Source: Thalassia testudinum (lineage: Eukaryota > Streptophyta > Magnoliopsida > Alismatales > Hydrocharitaceae). Taken from it: a stretch of 64,000 nucleotides of DNA. The stretch covers positions 9,858,001-9,922,000 of the forward strand of contig JAZHRO010000022.1 in the NCBI GenBank assembly GCA_037157565.1, in the 5' to 3' direction. Below the pieces are notes generated by a model. That model saw only the letters and a program-made list of their open reading frames with translations. It was not told the DNA's origin and made no database searches. This document shows positions 10,438 to 22,415 of this stretch, piece after piece. Each line of letters opens with the position of its first letter. Position 1 is the stretch's first letter. The position numbers were made by a program, and so were the translations under genes.

Positions 10438-12160
10438 TGCATCTAACAAGTACACACGATCATTGATTTTGATAATAACAAAACACTTGTTATTTGACAT
10501 TTGCATTTGAGTTTAAGATTTCATGATGAAATGCAAATAGAAGCAAGTGCGAGGAGTTCAAGCTCGTGTCCATGGCAGATTAGAGGAACTTAATGGAGGA
10601 GATGGAGCATTGCTTGGGGATAAAGCTTGAAGAAGAAGGAGAATGAAGAATAGGATAGATGTTCATTGTATTTGTATTTGTTCTTCTTTTTGCTCTTTAT
10701 TCCCTTAGAAATATGTTAAATATCCCAAAGTATAACACCATAGTCCTATGAACAATTACTCTATACTAGAACACTTAAGAAAAATCAGAAGTAAATTAGA
10801 AAGCCAAAATGGGATTCAGACTGTATTATCCAATGTCCAACAATGATATCAGACGTTTAATAAATACTTTTAAGTCATCTGATATTTAGATTAGACATCC
10901 AATATCCCTGTAGCTTGCCTTTCACAATAAACACTTAGGCTTTAGTCGACAAAACTTTAGTCCAGACGTCCACAAGTCCTATCAGACATCTTGTAACACC
11001 TTTAGTCATTTGAAAATACTACCATTAGGATTAATTATCTTCAAATCCCCTTTGTTAGAATAAAAACCGACTGTTGGAGATTTACCCTTCTTTCAGATGT
11101 TCGTATAGCCTTCCAGACGTCTGATAAAGAGACGTTGACCCAAATCATAAGATGTCAGACCAAATCTAACCGTTGCATCTCAAAAATCAATTCCCGTAAA
11201 GAACTTTTGCTTTCAGACGTCCAATACGTCGTTTGACCACTTTACTCTAGAATCCTATTTAGATCTGGTCCAAAATAGGAACAAACCCACACAAATTAGA
11301 CGTCCAATTTTTCACCTAGATGTCTTAAAATGACATCTCAGATGTCTGACCTAGACTCTATTTCCATCCAACGAAATCAGGAACTCTGACTCTTGCATTA
11401 GACAACCAACTCTTTCATCAGTCGTTTGACCAGTCATCTGACCCAAAAATCTGACATCTGATTCTGCTGTTAGAGTCATGATGACCTTGATTTCAGCCTA
11501 ATTTTTCTTTGATTTGTTCCCAACGGCTATGAGTCCTCTCCAAGGCCTTCTTGAAGGTTCCTAACACATTTATAAATAGATAGGAGTCTCTCCTTTGTGG
11601 AGTTACACCTTGACACAATTCTTTCCACAATTTTTAGTGATCAAAGAGAAGAATTCAATAAGAAAAAGATTGTGGCCTTGCTCTCCAAGCTTACACTTCA
11701 TATACGAGAGCACCAACCCACTGTGTAATCACGCTTAATCTCTTCCATATAAGGGAAGTCTTCTTGCCTAGAGAAGCTTAGGTTTAATCCTTAGATTTTG
11801 GGCTCTATAGGTTTTTGTTTTATATTTTGTTGGTTAGGTATTCATGCGGTGAATTCCCATCTCCTTTACAAGACAAAATTCTCTTCGTGAAGAAGAGTGA
11901 TTGAGGCACAATACCCTCGGTTAAAATAGTATGGTTGTGTTGAGGTTGTGTCACTCTCGTTTAAGTGACATGATTAGTGGATTTGATCGACTCGGGTGAT
12001 TGGGAAATCCTAAGTCGAGAAGCTTAAGTGGTGGTTTCGGGTTGGGTTTCCATCTAAATATCCTTGTGTCTTGTGGTAAATGTTTGTGTGATTATAATTT
12101 TATTTTCACATATTTTTTATCCCGTACTACTCACCCCCTATGGTACACCTACAGTTAATA
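10438..12160 (+). repeat. SIRE-like Copia LTR, second copy
   Basis: It aligns with 1903-3160: 'ttgattttgataataacaaaa' at the start, decamer array 10840-11470 (perfect CAGACGTCTG at 11114-11123), 'caacggctatgag', and TATA box TATAAATA at 11571-11578. It continues past the point where the first copy is truncated, to 'tactcaccccctatgg' near 12140, a block typical of SIRE LTR 3' ends. No internal region adjoins it, so it is probably a solo LTR. No clear target duplication; both ends are approximate. Confidence 0.65.
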
Positions 12161-14325
12161 CCATGTATAGCTAGTCATGTGTCATTAACACTAGCCACAA
12201 GATTGACTTTCAAGCTTTCTTCACAAGTTTGAGTTCATCAACCAGTTTACATTCACATCTTCCATCATTCATTTCATTATATTAACTCGTTTACTATATT
12301 ACAAGATATAACATACATTTTCCTGTCTCTTTCATTGATCTCAAATTTCTTAATCATGTAACTAAATTCATGATATGTTTGAAAGCTAATAAGGATCATC
12401 AAACTAATTATTTCATGATCATGTTTATTCGATTCGGTAATTAAGTAATAATAATAAAATAATCTTGCCACTTAGATTTTCAATACATAAGCTTGTGTTC
12501 ATTGGTCCATTAAGATAGTTTATATTAAACCAAATTGTTAAGTTATAATTATTGTCAAATAATTATAAGGAATGATTAACTATTCAAATACCTGAATATA
12601 GACAAGCAACATTTAGGGTAGGACTTCTATACTCAACAAGAGGAAGGGTGTAGGCAATATAAAAGGGTATGTGATTAAATATGATTCATTTCATTTAGCC
12701 ATCAATCTCATGTAAGAAAAGGGTGAATATTCTAACTAACACTACCGAGGTGTCATGGTGACTCTGGAAGATAGGTCATATGCTCCTCATCCTCTACGCA
12801 TGCTCTGGGTGTTGACTTTATGCCAAACATGGGAGGAATAGGGTCAAAATGCAATTATATGAGTATTCAGGGGTAAAAATATAATTTATCAGTTATGACG
12901 TGTGTGCGAAACTCACCATATCAAAGTTCATCTCGAGATGATTCCAACAACTGGTGGCTCATCGAAATTGGAGCACAACAATTAACCCTCTGAACCTGCA
13001 TGATAAGTTATGGGTCAATATGCCAAGAAGCACTATTTTGAATTTATCACATCAGAACCATGGTCAAAATATATTTTAACTAGTATCACATTAGAATATG
13101 GTCAAAATATACTTTAAATAGTACAAGAACTTATATTACAAAATATGAATCCAACGAAACCTTATTTGCATGATTCCGAGGTTAGGAAGGCCTAGAAGGG
13201 CTAAAAAAAAGGTGAGGTACGGGAATTGGGCCTGAACTGGGCTTGAATCAACTATGCCAACTCTACGTGCGTACATGCCTGCACACTCCGTGTGTGATGA
13301 CGCACCTAGTACTAGCACACAAAGAATCGCACTCTGCTACGCACATTGCATGCGAAGTGCACGTTTGTCGCATCGCACACTTGCATGCTACGTGTGCCCA
13401 TCACGCTCGCACTCGCTGCACGCACCTGTGTGGTCCTTCGCGTGCACATCACGCGCAACTGCCGCCTCTCTCCTCTCTCTTCCTTCTTCTTATTTCTTCT
13501 TCTCTTTCAAGATGTGTGCAGCTTGGGGATGTGATTGATGACCTAAAACCCTAATTAGGGCTTTATTGAGGTTACTAATTAGGGTTTAGGCGAAGTAGGG
13601 TCTCCAAATGACAAAAATACCCCCATAATACTGGTTCAACCCTACCTCAATCGTATTCATCTTTTTTTTTTGACATAACTTGAGCACCGCCTATGCGTGA
13701 TCATGCACGCGTCCGTGCTTTGCACGCCTGTTGCTTGCAACGGTATCACATATGACCTCCTTTTAAGAAGACTTGATTGAGGTTTAACAAAAATTGAACA
13801 TTTTTTGTATTTTACAAAGTGTTCTAACCTATCCCAACCCTAACCGCTAGTAATGGGTTCGAAATGATGCAATCACCTATAAAATGACTCGAAACTCGTA
13901 TTTTGACAAAGATGACCCATGGAACTCTCGATTTTGGTTTATATGCATTTACATCCTTGTTAAGCATGTTTCAAGAACAACTTTTGTTATGCAACTCGAA
14001 TTTCCTCGAAATAGGAATTGTTGGAAAGCTTACGACGAGAGAAATACAATGGTATCCTGCTTGACACTTTCTAAGTAAATTTTACTTGAGGGTTAACCAA
14101 GGCCCACGTTTCTTTATTTTCTGATAATGTTGTCCCAATTTGTATCTTACAAGTGTTGATAAGTTCATCTTATCACGCTTACTTTATCTTCAATCTCGAA
14201 TCTGAATTTCTGCTCATAACATGGCATATGTGATAAGACTGACATGGGGATGTGGCCTAGTGCAATGCGTTGGCATAGGAGTGCCAAAATGAGAATAGGG
14301 GTGTGCAGGTCTTTATATAGGAACT
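12161..14325 (-). repeat. Probable continuation of the split gypsy-type LTR
   Basis: No gene is supported. The block holds a C-rich stretch (13240-13530) and a pair of telobox-like palindromes, ACCCTAATTAGGG and CTAATTAGGGTTTAG (13547-13588). A reverse TATA-like 'ctttatata' lies near 14313. I infer that it belongs with 9598-10437 because the SIRE-like LTR sits between them, but I found no second copy to prove it. Confidence 0.3.
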
Positions 14326-16019
14326 AGTTGATAACCCGCACTTTGCTGCGGGAGTACAATTTATATATTAAACTCCTCCCCACCCCACAAAAAAACATCA
14401 AAGGAGGTGATAGTCAATAGGACATGCAAAGAACTTTTGATATCCAATTTATTAGAATTTGCATTTATTGAATGTTAATTTCTATTTTAGAGACACCTGC
14501 ATGAGAATATTTATCTACAATGTAAGCAAGAGTTCCTAATGTGACCCAAAGTATGATACAATGAAAAGTACTTGAATGTAATAAGTCGCTCTTGTATTCT
14601 CAAGCTAAGAAGAAAAATATTTATATCAAGCATGGCATCTGCATATTAACATTTTACAATAACCACAATTGCAAGTTAGAAAAGTTGCTATCATGTTCTC
14701 AAGGCAATAACATATGTGAGCCTAGCATGGCATTAGCATCATAAAAAATAAATGCTTTGCACCATTACATCATGGCATGAAATTTGACTTATCATTATTC
14801 TATCCAGAAAATGTTGCCTCATACTTTGAACCTTCTCAAATAAAAACTACACATGTCCATCCACCTATTCACAATTCTTACATAAAATGAAATATGATAA
14901 TTGACTTCCAAAAGAATGATGCTTTTTCTCATTTGATATGTATGAGGTATAAAATCTCTCATAATATGAAATTTGCACAAAAAAACAAATCTTTTGTATA
15001 AGAAAATGCATGGTAATTGAAAAAGCACTCTACCTTACTTTCTTATTTCCAAGTCTAGCTTTGATTACCCACTCAAGAAGAACAATGTACCATTCAAGAA
15101 AACTATAATACTAAAAAAATATTATTCAAAAGAGATCCCATGGTGATAAAAGAATATCACTTTTTGCCAAGACCTTAAAACTTCTAGAAGAGTCAAAACC
15201 CTGCCCCATCTTTCAAACAAAAAGAACTTGCAATATGAACATAGGATCTATACGTTCATGGAAAAAAAATTAAAGGGAAAAGTCGTATTATGGGGTATAA
15301 ATTGAACAAAAGGAATCTTGACAAAAACAACTAACGCCAATGGGAGTCAATGAGAGCACCCTAATCTCCCCCATGTAGGTGAACCCTTGAGCATCGAGAA
15401 TAATTAACGAGAGAGAGCACATAACTTTTCAAGAACATAAACTAAAGGCAACAACTTTTTTCAATCAAAACCCAAATAGAGAAAGAAAATACGAACCCAT
15501 AAACAAAGGCAACTCTTTTCACTAATCTTGCAAATCAAAAAGAAAAGAAAAACATGAGAGACTACCACATCCCATATTCTATTTCAAAACTTTGTTAGAA
15601 AGATTAGTGCTGAAATCAATGAAGAAGAAATGCATATATTTTTTTAATCCATAGATGAATGCTTTCGGCAAGTGAAATCTAGTTGGTAATGTTTGAAAAT
15701 GTCAAAAATCGAAGTTGGGATCCAACTCTACACAGATCCAATCCACCCCATATACAATGTGCTTGCTTAATGCAACTAAAAAATTAAAACTGTATTACCA
15801 ATTAATCAAGTTTATATTTTGGGAAAAATGTCATTGAAAATACATCCTCTTCTCTAAAATAGAACCCTCCATTTGGTTATGGTTGTTAAAAAATGATATT
15901 AACGACAGGTCAAAACAATTATAGTTTCTTGTAACTTCTAAAGTCACTCCAACATAATGTCTTTTTGGATAGGGAAGAAGCTCTAATTATTGTTGGTTAA
16001 ATCAATCTAACACAATTAT
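14326..16019. other. Unclassified AT-rich block
   Basis: It starts with 'aactagttgataacccgcactttgct', holding the short inverted pair CCCGC...GCGGG (14335-14351). A leading CCCGC-xxTTGC-GCGGG motif is common at the edges of uncharacterised plant repeats. The rest is A/T-rich without a supported gene. Confidence 0.3.
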
Positions 16020-16545
16020 TGTTAGATTTGAGAGTCTAATTATGTTAATTAGGATACAATTGTTATATGATGACGTGGAAATTTATGTTGAAGTCAGTGA
16101 GATTTGGGAGAGATTTTTAGTCCCATATTGGAAGTGGATAAATCTCTTGGTAGGTGTAAAAGGCATATGCCTTCCAATACTTATATAGCAAAGAGTAAGA
16201 GGTAGTAGGGCCAGGGATCATGCACGCATGAGCGTGTGCCTCGCCCCACCCTGGCTTGGACTCGAGTGAGAATCAATTTGGAATTCGGAACTTGGACTCC
16301 TTTTGCTGTGGATTTTTAATCTCACGATTTTGACCTGGATTGGTCAATCAAAATGTAAAATTAGTCAACCAATTGTTTTAGTTAATCAATGAATTTAGTT
16401 TGGTCGACTAATTAGTGAAGTTTGATCGACCAATTGTTTTGGTCGATTAATGAACTTAATTGGTCAATCAATTGCCATATTTCTAAAAAACGAAAATTTC
16501 CTTAAACGTCAAGTTGTGAGCTCTATATAAGGGCCACGAGGGGAC
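16020..16545 (+). repeat. Copia LTR, left part (nested host copy)
   Basis: It begins TGTTAGATTTGAGAG and continues with 'gagatttgggagag...gtggataaatctcttggtagg' as at 6180 and 9270. 16318-16475 is an array of TTGGTCGACTAATT-type palindromes. A reverse Tekay-like LTR interrupts it at 16546, and the LTR resumes near 21796, leading into the gag at 22416. Confidence 0.65.
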
Positions 16546-17478
16546 TGTCATGACCCGAACCTAGATCTCTACAAGACCCGAGACGGCTCACCTCGACTAA
16601 TCCTAAGACCTGGTCGTCCGACGATAAATAACCAAATAATATGCATCAATCCACAACCACACAAGTACAGTAGCTAAGCAGAAAGAAAATTGCAACGAAA
16701 GGAGAAATATAATAGTAGTTCTAGAATATTACATACTTTTAAGAATAGAAAAACTGCCATCACAACAAAACTAGTATAGGTAGAGAACATAACGGAAAGT
16801 ACTGTATATATATAACTACAGGAACTCACTACAACAAGCAGTAGAAACTACAGTTGGGCTTGACTAGGCCCAGCGTCCTCAGCAGCCGATAGCTCGGGCT
16901 GCTCAAATCCGTGACCTATACAAAATTATATAACTGGAGTCAGCTATCGCTGAGTAGAGTGGTGGCTAAAAAAAAAAATGCATTTAACAGGTAGTTTAAC
17001 ATATTACTTTCCAATCCAAATTATCCTATAATGGGTTTCTGTGTAGAGATATCTAATCAAGGTTCATCTCATTATTTAATCTTCTTGTTCCTTAAGGGAA
17101 CGATTTTACTTGCAGTTTTCCTGTGATGTAGGATGCACACGTGGCACTCTCCTGGCCAGGAGAGTCCCTCCATGGTAGTCCTACACTCGATCTACCACCC
17201 CGAGGTCACAGTCGTGAGTAGCGGTGACTACAGCACACATGATAAGCGTGCGGGTAGCTACCCCGCACTGGCACAGGGTCAATCATTTCCGCTAGCGGGT
17301 ACGCCTCAACGTACAGTGCGGAACAGTATAGGACTTTGCCCTCTGAGAATAGAATAGGGATCTCACCCCTCCTCAATTCGCGTACCCTCATCGACTATCC
17401 CGATTTGCCCAACGGGCTAAAAAGAGTCGGTGTAGGGTAGCCATACCTAACCCCGGGCCCCCTGGGGAGGCTAGCTCC
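16546..17478 (-). repeat. Tekay-like LTR, reverse, first half
   Basis: It starts TGTCATGACCCGAACC and follows 41678-42600 block by block ('gactaatcctaagacc', 'gcacacgtggcactctcctggc', 'cccaacgggct'). It is cut at 17478 by a solo LTR and resumes at 20280. Confidence 0.75.
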
Positions 17479-18242
17479 TGATGAGAACCTCATCATGAGC
17501 CATAACTAGCTCATTTTGACCCAATACAAAGGATAAAAGCTCCTACATAACTCAAGGAAAGGCTTAACTCAGAGAATTCTGAGTTTAAGGAGAAAACAAG
17601 TCATAAGGGGTAAAAATGCAATTTCACCAGTATAATCTGCATACAGGGTAATTCAGGGCCCAAACATAGGTCAAAGCAGCTTAATAAGAATAAAAGTGGG
17701 ATGAAATGATCTAGCAAGGGCTACAGCAATTCCAAGAAACTAAATGATAAATCTGTAACCCTAGAACAACCCACTTCAATTCACAAGGTTCGAGGAAAAG
17801 TAAAAATAGAATAAACCCTCTAAAATTCATAGAAAAATAATCTCTAGGGTTTAGAACCTTCAATTTGGCCTTTAGAACCCATTTTGACCTACATTGAGAA
17901 CCATGCCCAATTAATAACTTAATTTGGGTTTTTGCGCAAATTGACCGGTCAAACAAGGTTTAATATGAAAATGAAATTCACCATCAGATTCCTTAGGTCC
18001 TAATTAGTCATGTATAAAAACTTGAGCCTAAGAAGAAACCTCCTTGACCGACTTTACACTTTGGTCCTCATATATTTACTCTTTGGCCCTCAACTTTTGA
18101 ACCCTCGCATTTTGGCCCCTAACTCTCCTTCGTTCTTTGCAATCAGGTCCCTCCTGCAAAAACCTGCCAGCACCATGCTCCGGCGACCTTGCGCGGAGCA
18201 TGGCGCCGCGCAGGGTGAGGTGGGAGACCTAGCAAGTAAACC

Positions 18243-18282
18243 GGGGGTGCCCTGCGTCGTCAGCCGTCGCAGGGGCACCCCC
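18243..18282 (+). other. GC-rich hairpin in Athila-like LTR
   Basis: Arms GGGGGTGCCCTGCG (18243-18256) and CGCAGGGGCACCCCC (18268-18282) pair with one bulged base around an 11-base loop. It is about 18 bases upstream of the second hairpin. A mostly paired counterpart lies at 50949-50991. Confidence 0.6.
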
Positions 18283-18299
18283 TGGTCATTGTAGCCCAC

Positions 18300-18331
18300 C
18301 ATACCGGCCGTGCGAACGCACGGACGGTATG
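18300..18331 (+). other. Covarying hairpin in Athila-like LTR (copy 1)
   Basis: Arms CATACCGGCCGTGCG (18300-18314) and CGCACGGACGGTATG (18317-18331) pair at 14 of 15 positions around a loop AA. It lies 74 bases upstream of the TATA box. Counterparts at 51009-51040 and 56607-56638 have different arm sequences but keep the pairing. Confidence 0.75.
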
Positions 18332-18404
18332 GGTTCGTGTTTCCGACCATTCTCCGGCGAGGGAGACACGTCGTCTCCCTCCGCCTTCCTCCCTGTTTCA
18401 TCCC

Positions 18405-18412
18405 TATAAATA
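18405..18412 (+). promoter_or_regulatory. TATA box of the solo Athila-like LTR
   Basis: TATAAATA in a C-rich context. The B copy has TTTATAAG at about 51113 at the same distance from its hairpin. Confidence 0.55.
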
Positions 18413-20279
18413 CCCCCCGCTGCTCCACCGACCAGAGCAGCCTGGATCTGACGGAGAAAATCCCCAACTTCCTTCTCTTCTTTCTCCGGCAGACGCTCAC
18501 CAGCTCCGGCGGTTTCCTCCCCCTCCAACTCTTCGCTCTGCCGCAATACCAGCAGCAGAGATTTCCTCCCCTGCTCTTCCCGTGCCACGCCGCACCCAGC
18601 TGGCGCCTCTCCGGCTCTCTGCTCGCCGCCGCCCCTTTCCCTGAGCATCGTCTTCTCCGGCGACAGTCGATACGACTGTCGCCCTGTTCCTCCCCCTTCG
18701 TCCCTGCAAGTAAGCTAGAGCTACTCCCCTTCTCCTCCTCTTTCTTTCCCCGCTTTCAATTTATTCAATTAAGCCCTCTACCGACCCTGACCACCTTCAC
18801 CCCCTTCGCCTCCGACCACCCTCCGGCGAGCCGCTCCCATCACCTCAGCAACCCACACGGCTCGCCGACCCTCACCGAACCTCCGCCTCATCACACTGAG
18901 CACCCCCCACCCCTCCACTGCCACTCCACACCTCCGTAACATTCCCCCGAACAAACCCATTCCTCCGGTTGCAGTCCGACCCAGGGCTGCCGCCAGACAC
19001 CTCCTTGCGGCCTGCCGCGCAGCTCCTCACCTTCGCCGTGCCACGGCGAAGGTTCCCCAGTGGTTTGATCAGGCCGCGAGGCCATATTCGTGTCCGACAG
19101 GTTTAGAGGTTCGACCGCCATTAACGCACATTGAAGCAGCTTCTCCCGCGCTCCAGGCTTGAGGACTCCAGGTCTCCAGCTGCTGCGGAGTACAGGGAGT
19201 ATTGCGAAGGCAGCCAGCCAGCAACCTATGCAAATAGAAGCCGCAGCTGCAGAAGCCAGGCCGCGGTCTCCCAGCAGGTGCACGCGAGGAACGGTCTGCG
19301 TTTAGTCCCACATCGGTAAGCCTCACACCCGTTCCACTGTTTAAATTGATTTCGTGCACTGGCCTTATTGCCTCAGTACACGGGGTGAGGTCCCCTTACA
19401 CCCGCCCGGTTACCCGGTCTCGTCCGCGCTCACGCCCCGCGGACCTGACCCGACCCGACTTAGACTGACCTGCACTCCTCGCCCACCACGCACGCCGGTG
19501 GGCCTGGACCCGGGCGTGACCCTAACCCGATTACCCGGTAGCTCTGGGAGAGCTTTCCTAAGAGTGGTTTCAGAGAGAAAGAGAGACGCGGTGGAGGGGG
19601 GTAGAGTAGGTTTTGCCTCTGTGCAGGCACAGGCGAAGAAGAAGGAGCTGCACTGTAGCAAATGCGTAGTTAAGTCGTCTAAGTACCGGGTCAGACGACG
19701 GAAGGTCAGCAGCCAGAGCAGGAAAGAAGGCAGGCTGAAGAAGAAGGAAGAGCAACGGCCAAAGCAGAAGAAGAAGAAAGGAAGACTTAGTAGCTGAAGG
19801 CAGAAGCTCTGCAGCCATAAAGAGGAAAAGGGAACAGAGAAAGGGTCACCACAATTGCAGAAAAAGAAGAAGAGAGGTCAAGACAGAAACCAAGGAAGAA
19901 GAAGAAAGAGATCTGAAGAGGAGCATCACCTCTGCAGAACGAAGAAGAAGAACAAGGAGCTCTGAAGAAAGAAGATAACCAACAAAGCAGGAACAGCAGG
20001 AAGAAGCACCTCTGCAGAACAAAAAGAAAGAAAGAGATCTAAAGAAAGAGAGAAAGAAGAGCATCCCCGCTGCAGAACAAAGAGAAAACAACAAATTCTT
20101 TCCCTCTCTCTGTCTTTATTTTGTAAAAGAAACATGTATATCTCTAGAATACAACTTGCTCTCTGAGTTCGACCTCGGGAACTCTTTTATTTTCCGAGTA
20201 AAAAATTTATATTTGAAGTGTTGGTCATAACCGGCTTTACTACAACGTTATAACAAAACAAAACCGACGTTTCAGCTCC

Positions 20280-21795
20280 CCTTTACACTAAGTAGCTCAC
20301 CTTGATACCACGTACACGAGGGCCAGCAAGAGTGGACGTAGAGTGGCCAAACCCACCCCGGGTCTCAACCAAAAGGCGGCAAGCTCCCCTCTATACTACA
20401 AGGGATAGTTGCTCTCTTCGGTACTACGTACAGAAAGGTTAGCTCACTTCCCTTAACGGCCACCCGTGGACGGCAATTCCAGAACCATCTGGTTCTCTAG
20501 TACGGCAGTGTTCTTATCTCGTTCTACATTCCCTGTAGGGTTCATATATGAACTTTTTTTTGTTCCATATCTGGTTTGTTACATACAAAACAGGCATCTT
20601 TGTTTTCATAGTACGGGTTCTTTTTCTTTTTATCAATAATGTAGTTCATTACAGGTAGCTTATGATTTATTTAATCATCCATCTTTCTACACAAGTGTCT
20701 TTTCTATCCCTAGTATTCATGTCATAACCTAGGGTTTACTTGAATAGCTGTATTCTAGAGCATGCGTTTATTTCTTCCTAGGATTCATCTCACATCCTAG
20801 GTTTTAACTAACTGCGTGCATTTTGTTAACTTGGAGAATTAGTTAGAACAACTCTACCAGGATAACCGGGTGGAATGGGGGCTTGTACAGCAGCACCCGA
20901 CGTCTCTGTAGGTCCCGTATGCTCAACAGACTGGAGACCTAAGACGTGGATGGACAGGTCAAAAGGATTCCAAAAGATACAGATAAGCTACCATTACGTG
21001 AAGAAATTCGTATGAAAAACAACGATGTTTCGTTTACGGAAAACCGACATTGTTTGGGCCTTGAACGAGCCCAAAAATAAGGGTTCTGACAGAAATCAGA
21101 TGTCTGGGAGAGATCCCAGACGTCTTAAATCATCTCTCAGGCATACCTCTCTCGGGGCACTTCTATCAGACGTCTAGAACACAGTGCCGATGTCTAAGGG
21201 TTCTGTCAGACGTCTTGAGGAACTCTTAGATGTCTGAAACTGCCTCGGTCCGCCTTTCAACTTCTGACACATATACGTACACTGTCAGGACTTTGGCAGA
21301 TGAGAAATATGGAAAATAGATCTTTACCAGACATCTCACTCTACCTTCGAACATCCGGTAAGATGTCGGGATGTCGCTCCGGACGTTTGATTTCACGGAA
21401 AAATGACTTCTGTGGAACTGCTCTGGCCTTCCTCGCCGTAGGCACTGTAACAGAATAGCACAGCGCCCTCCGCTCTCATGCTCAGACTCGCGATCTGCTC
21501 TCTGCTCTCCACTTGCTCTCGCTCGGCTATGGTGGTGTGAGACGGAGAGGAGGAGAGGGGTTTATAAAGGGAGAGGAGGTGAGGGGAGAGGTGTGGCATT
21601 GCAAGGAGTGGCGTGGGGTGCGGGTGAGACCATTGCAGGGTGAGGCATGAGGCATGGGTGAGGGAGTGGCATGCGCACGGTACGCGTCGAAAAGAAAAGC
21701 ATTTTCAAACATCTGGCTCTCTCTTCAACGTCTGGAGAGACGTCTGGTAAACATTTCAGACGTCTTAAAGGACCAAAAGGTGACAGGTCATTTCA
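20280..21795 (-). repeat. Tekay-like LTR, reverse, second half
   Basis: It continues the LTR interrupted at 17478. 20286-20500 matches 42600-42800, 'cctaggattcatctcacatcctagg' (20778 on) matches 43100, and the decamer array 21090-21780 matches 43430-44270. The end near 21795 is approximate. The flanks (GGGAC at 16541-16545; AGGGC after 21795) are not a clear duplication. Confidence 0.7.
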
Positions 21796-22300
21796 AGGGC
21801 TATCATTTGACACACAATAAGAGTAGAAAAGCTCTCTCCACTCTCTCCCTCTCTCTCGTTCATGTCTTTCTTTTTTGGTGCGTTCGTTCGATGTGAGATT
21901 GATAGAAAAATCTCTAATCACTTTTGTCAATCTTGCATGAGGAGATTGAGAGATCCACAAAAAGTTTTTGGTTGATCAAATCATTCGATTGGTAGATCAA
22001 TCGGGAATTTAGTTGGAAATCAAATTCCCTCGGCTTCATTCTCTTGAGGTGGTTTTCGAGAACGTTCAAGATCAGAGTGTGCCGAATCTTGGAGGTGGAT
22101 TGTTGTATCCTGAGAGGAGTTCGTTAGATCCCGACGCATCGGTATTGTGGAGGGCGATACCTTCTATAAGGAAAGTCCTTAATAGATGCTTTGATCGGAG
22201 TAAATTCTAATCCTTCGTCGTTTTGTTTATTTGTGCTATTGCATGTTATTTGTTCTTTATTTTATTTTGGATCTTGCCAAATCATATTTGACTTAATTTA
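21796..22300 (+). repeat. Copia LTR, right part, leading to gag
   Basis: It resumes the LTR of 16020-16545: 'gatcaaatcattcgattgg' motifs, then 'cagagtgtgccg...tagatgctttgatcgg', shared with 8855-9000. The LTR end is approximate; no clear primer-binding site was identified. Confidence 0.55.
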
Positions 22301-22415
22301 ATATTTTTGATCTATGCAAAAACGCTGGAAATGCATATGTTTTTTTTATTTATTTCCTATATGCGTTGATTTAATAATCTTAGAGAAGGTATCGCTTAGA
22401 TTTAAAATATTTGGG

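Larger units (their letters stand above)
17479..20274 (+). mobile_element. Solo Athila-like LTR with target duplication
   Basis: It begins TGATGAGAACCTCATCA (7-bp inverted repeat around AAC) and ends TTTCA. It is flanked by perfect pentamers GCTCC at 17474-17478 and 20275-20279. The two flanks join into a continuous Tekay-like LTR (compare 42590-42620), so this is a clean insertion reduced to one LTR. Inside: AT-rich 5' third, two GC-rich hairpins (18243-18282 and 18300-18331), TATAAATA at 18405-18412, a long purine-rich tract (about 19720-20095), and GAGTTCGACCTCGGGAA near 20165. Length about 2.8 kb, similar to the LTRs of elements A and B. Apparent reading frames inside are by-products of biased composition. 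Confidence 0.9.

Noticed and set aside
18310..18939. A 209-codon frame inside the solo LTR
   Set aside because: It lies over the LTR promoter and hairpins, is Pro/Ser/Leu-rich from C-rich DNA, and matching LTR copies do not keep it open.
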